This document shows positions 63,904 to 64,000 of a DNA stretch of 64,000 bases, one piece after another (the first letter of the stretch is position 1; each line of letters starts with the position of its first letter). The position numbers were made by a program, and so were the translations under genes. The DNA comes from Streptococcus suis (GTDB lineage Bacteria; Bacillota; Bacilli; Lactobacillales; Streptococcaceae), in contig NZ_POJD01000204.1 in NCBI RefSeq assembly GCF_002960445.1, positions 1 to 64,000 of the forward strand. Direction: 5' to 3'. The notes beneath the pieces were generated by a model. It was not told the DNA's origin. It saw only the letters and a list, made by a program, of their open reading frames with translations, and ran no database searches.

Positions 63904-64000
63904 ATGAAGAACTATAAAAAAATGTTGGCAATGGGTTTGGCTACTCTAGTATTGGGAGCATGCGTACCGACACAAACTGGTCCAGGTGCAAGTACTGACA
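63904..64000 (+). CDS. Lipoprotein, 5' end only
   Basis: Only the first 32 codons are inside the window: a lysine-rich start (MKNYKKML), a hydrophobic stretch and the lipobox LGAC near residue 19-20, then a Thr/Gly/Pro-rich mature start. It is an exported lipid-anchored protein, quite possibly an ABC transporter binding protein, but the function cannot be read from this fragment. Ribosome binding site AAGGAG. Confidence 0.8.
   Translation, partial: MKNYKKMLAMGLATLVLGACVPTQTGPGASTD

Noticed and set aside
1..64000. CRISPR arrays, tRNA or rRNA genes, prophage
   Set aside because: No spaced direct-repeat array, cloverleaf-like conserved sequence, rRNA core or phage structural gene was recognised anywhere in the window.

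Overview
The window is a chromosomal segment of a low-GC Gram-positive coccus, almost certainly Streptococcus suis. The best evidence is the order degV - MocR-type regulator - yaaA - wzg/wzd/wze/wzh, the classic left border (orfZ-orfY-orfX) of the S. suis capsule locus. Supporting this are an flpS-arcABCD arginine deiminase cluster beside argR and queA, a ypmB/tseB-aspB-asnS operon, a fhuCDBG iron transporter and an L-lysine-type murE. No rRNA, tRNA or CRISPR array was recognised. The window opens with a 15-base G run that looks like an assembly artefact and ends inside a lipoprotein gene.  Layout. 1-12.5 kb: housekeeping genes: a candidate small RNA, phoH, a GNAT acetyltransferase, an MBL hydrolase, a DinG-type nuclease/helicase, proB-proA-proC with palindrome-rich repeat elements, a short TetR-like regulator, degV, a MocR regulator and yaaA. 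12.6-36.6 kb: a Wzx/Wzy capsule locus. Its regulatory head is wzg-wzd-wze-wzh. It then carries a CapD/FlaA1 4,6-dehydratase, a Fic-domain pseudogene, a small phosphoglycosyltransferase, a 4-ketoreductase, three glycosyltransferases, wzy, wzx, a sulfotransferase-like gene, a choline-phosphate block (LicC-LicA fusion, LicB, LicC), an ISL3 remnant, a UDP-glucose dehydrogenase fused to an XRE DNA-binding domain, an Rpn nuclease with a duplicated C-terminal domain, and glf. 36.7-44.3 kb: a MarR regulator, tseB-aspB-asnS, a toxin-antitoxin pair between copies of the asnS terminator, and ridA-rapZ-yvcK-whiA. 44.3-53.7 kb: flpS, arcABCD and an M20 peptidase facing argR, queA and an unlisted 54-aa membrane protein. 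53.8-64 kb: nagB under three tandem operator copies, a glutathionyl-hydroquinone reductase, rsuA, a glutathione peroxidase, fhuCDBG, murE, an acyltransferase and a partial lipoprotein.  How the genes work together. The capsule genes describe a lipid-linked repeat unit. CapD plus the 4-ketoreductase probably make UDP-QuiNAc or UDP-FucNAc for the first sugar, the glycosyltransferases extend it, Wzx flips it and Wzy polymerises it under Wzd/Wze/Wzh control. Ugd (UDP-glucuronate), Glf (UDP-galactofuranose), CDP-choline enzymes and possibly a sulfotransferase point to a charged, decorated polymer. The arc cluster converts arginine to ornithine, ammonia, CO2 and ATP.  The observations most worth checking are the XRE-Ugd fusion with a palindrome over its own -35 box; the Rpn gene with a strong internal start and a second free-standing C-terminal copy, resembling intragenic antitoxins; the LicC-LicA fusion and sulfotransferase without an obvious LicD or PAPS source; a family of palindromic intergenic repeats with inverted ends; and four genes whose extended -10 promoters place the transcription start at the start codon.
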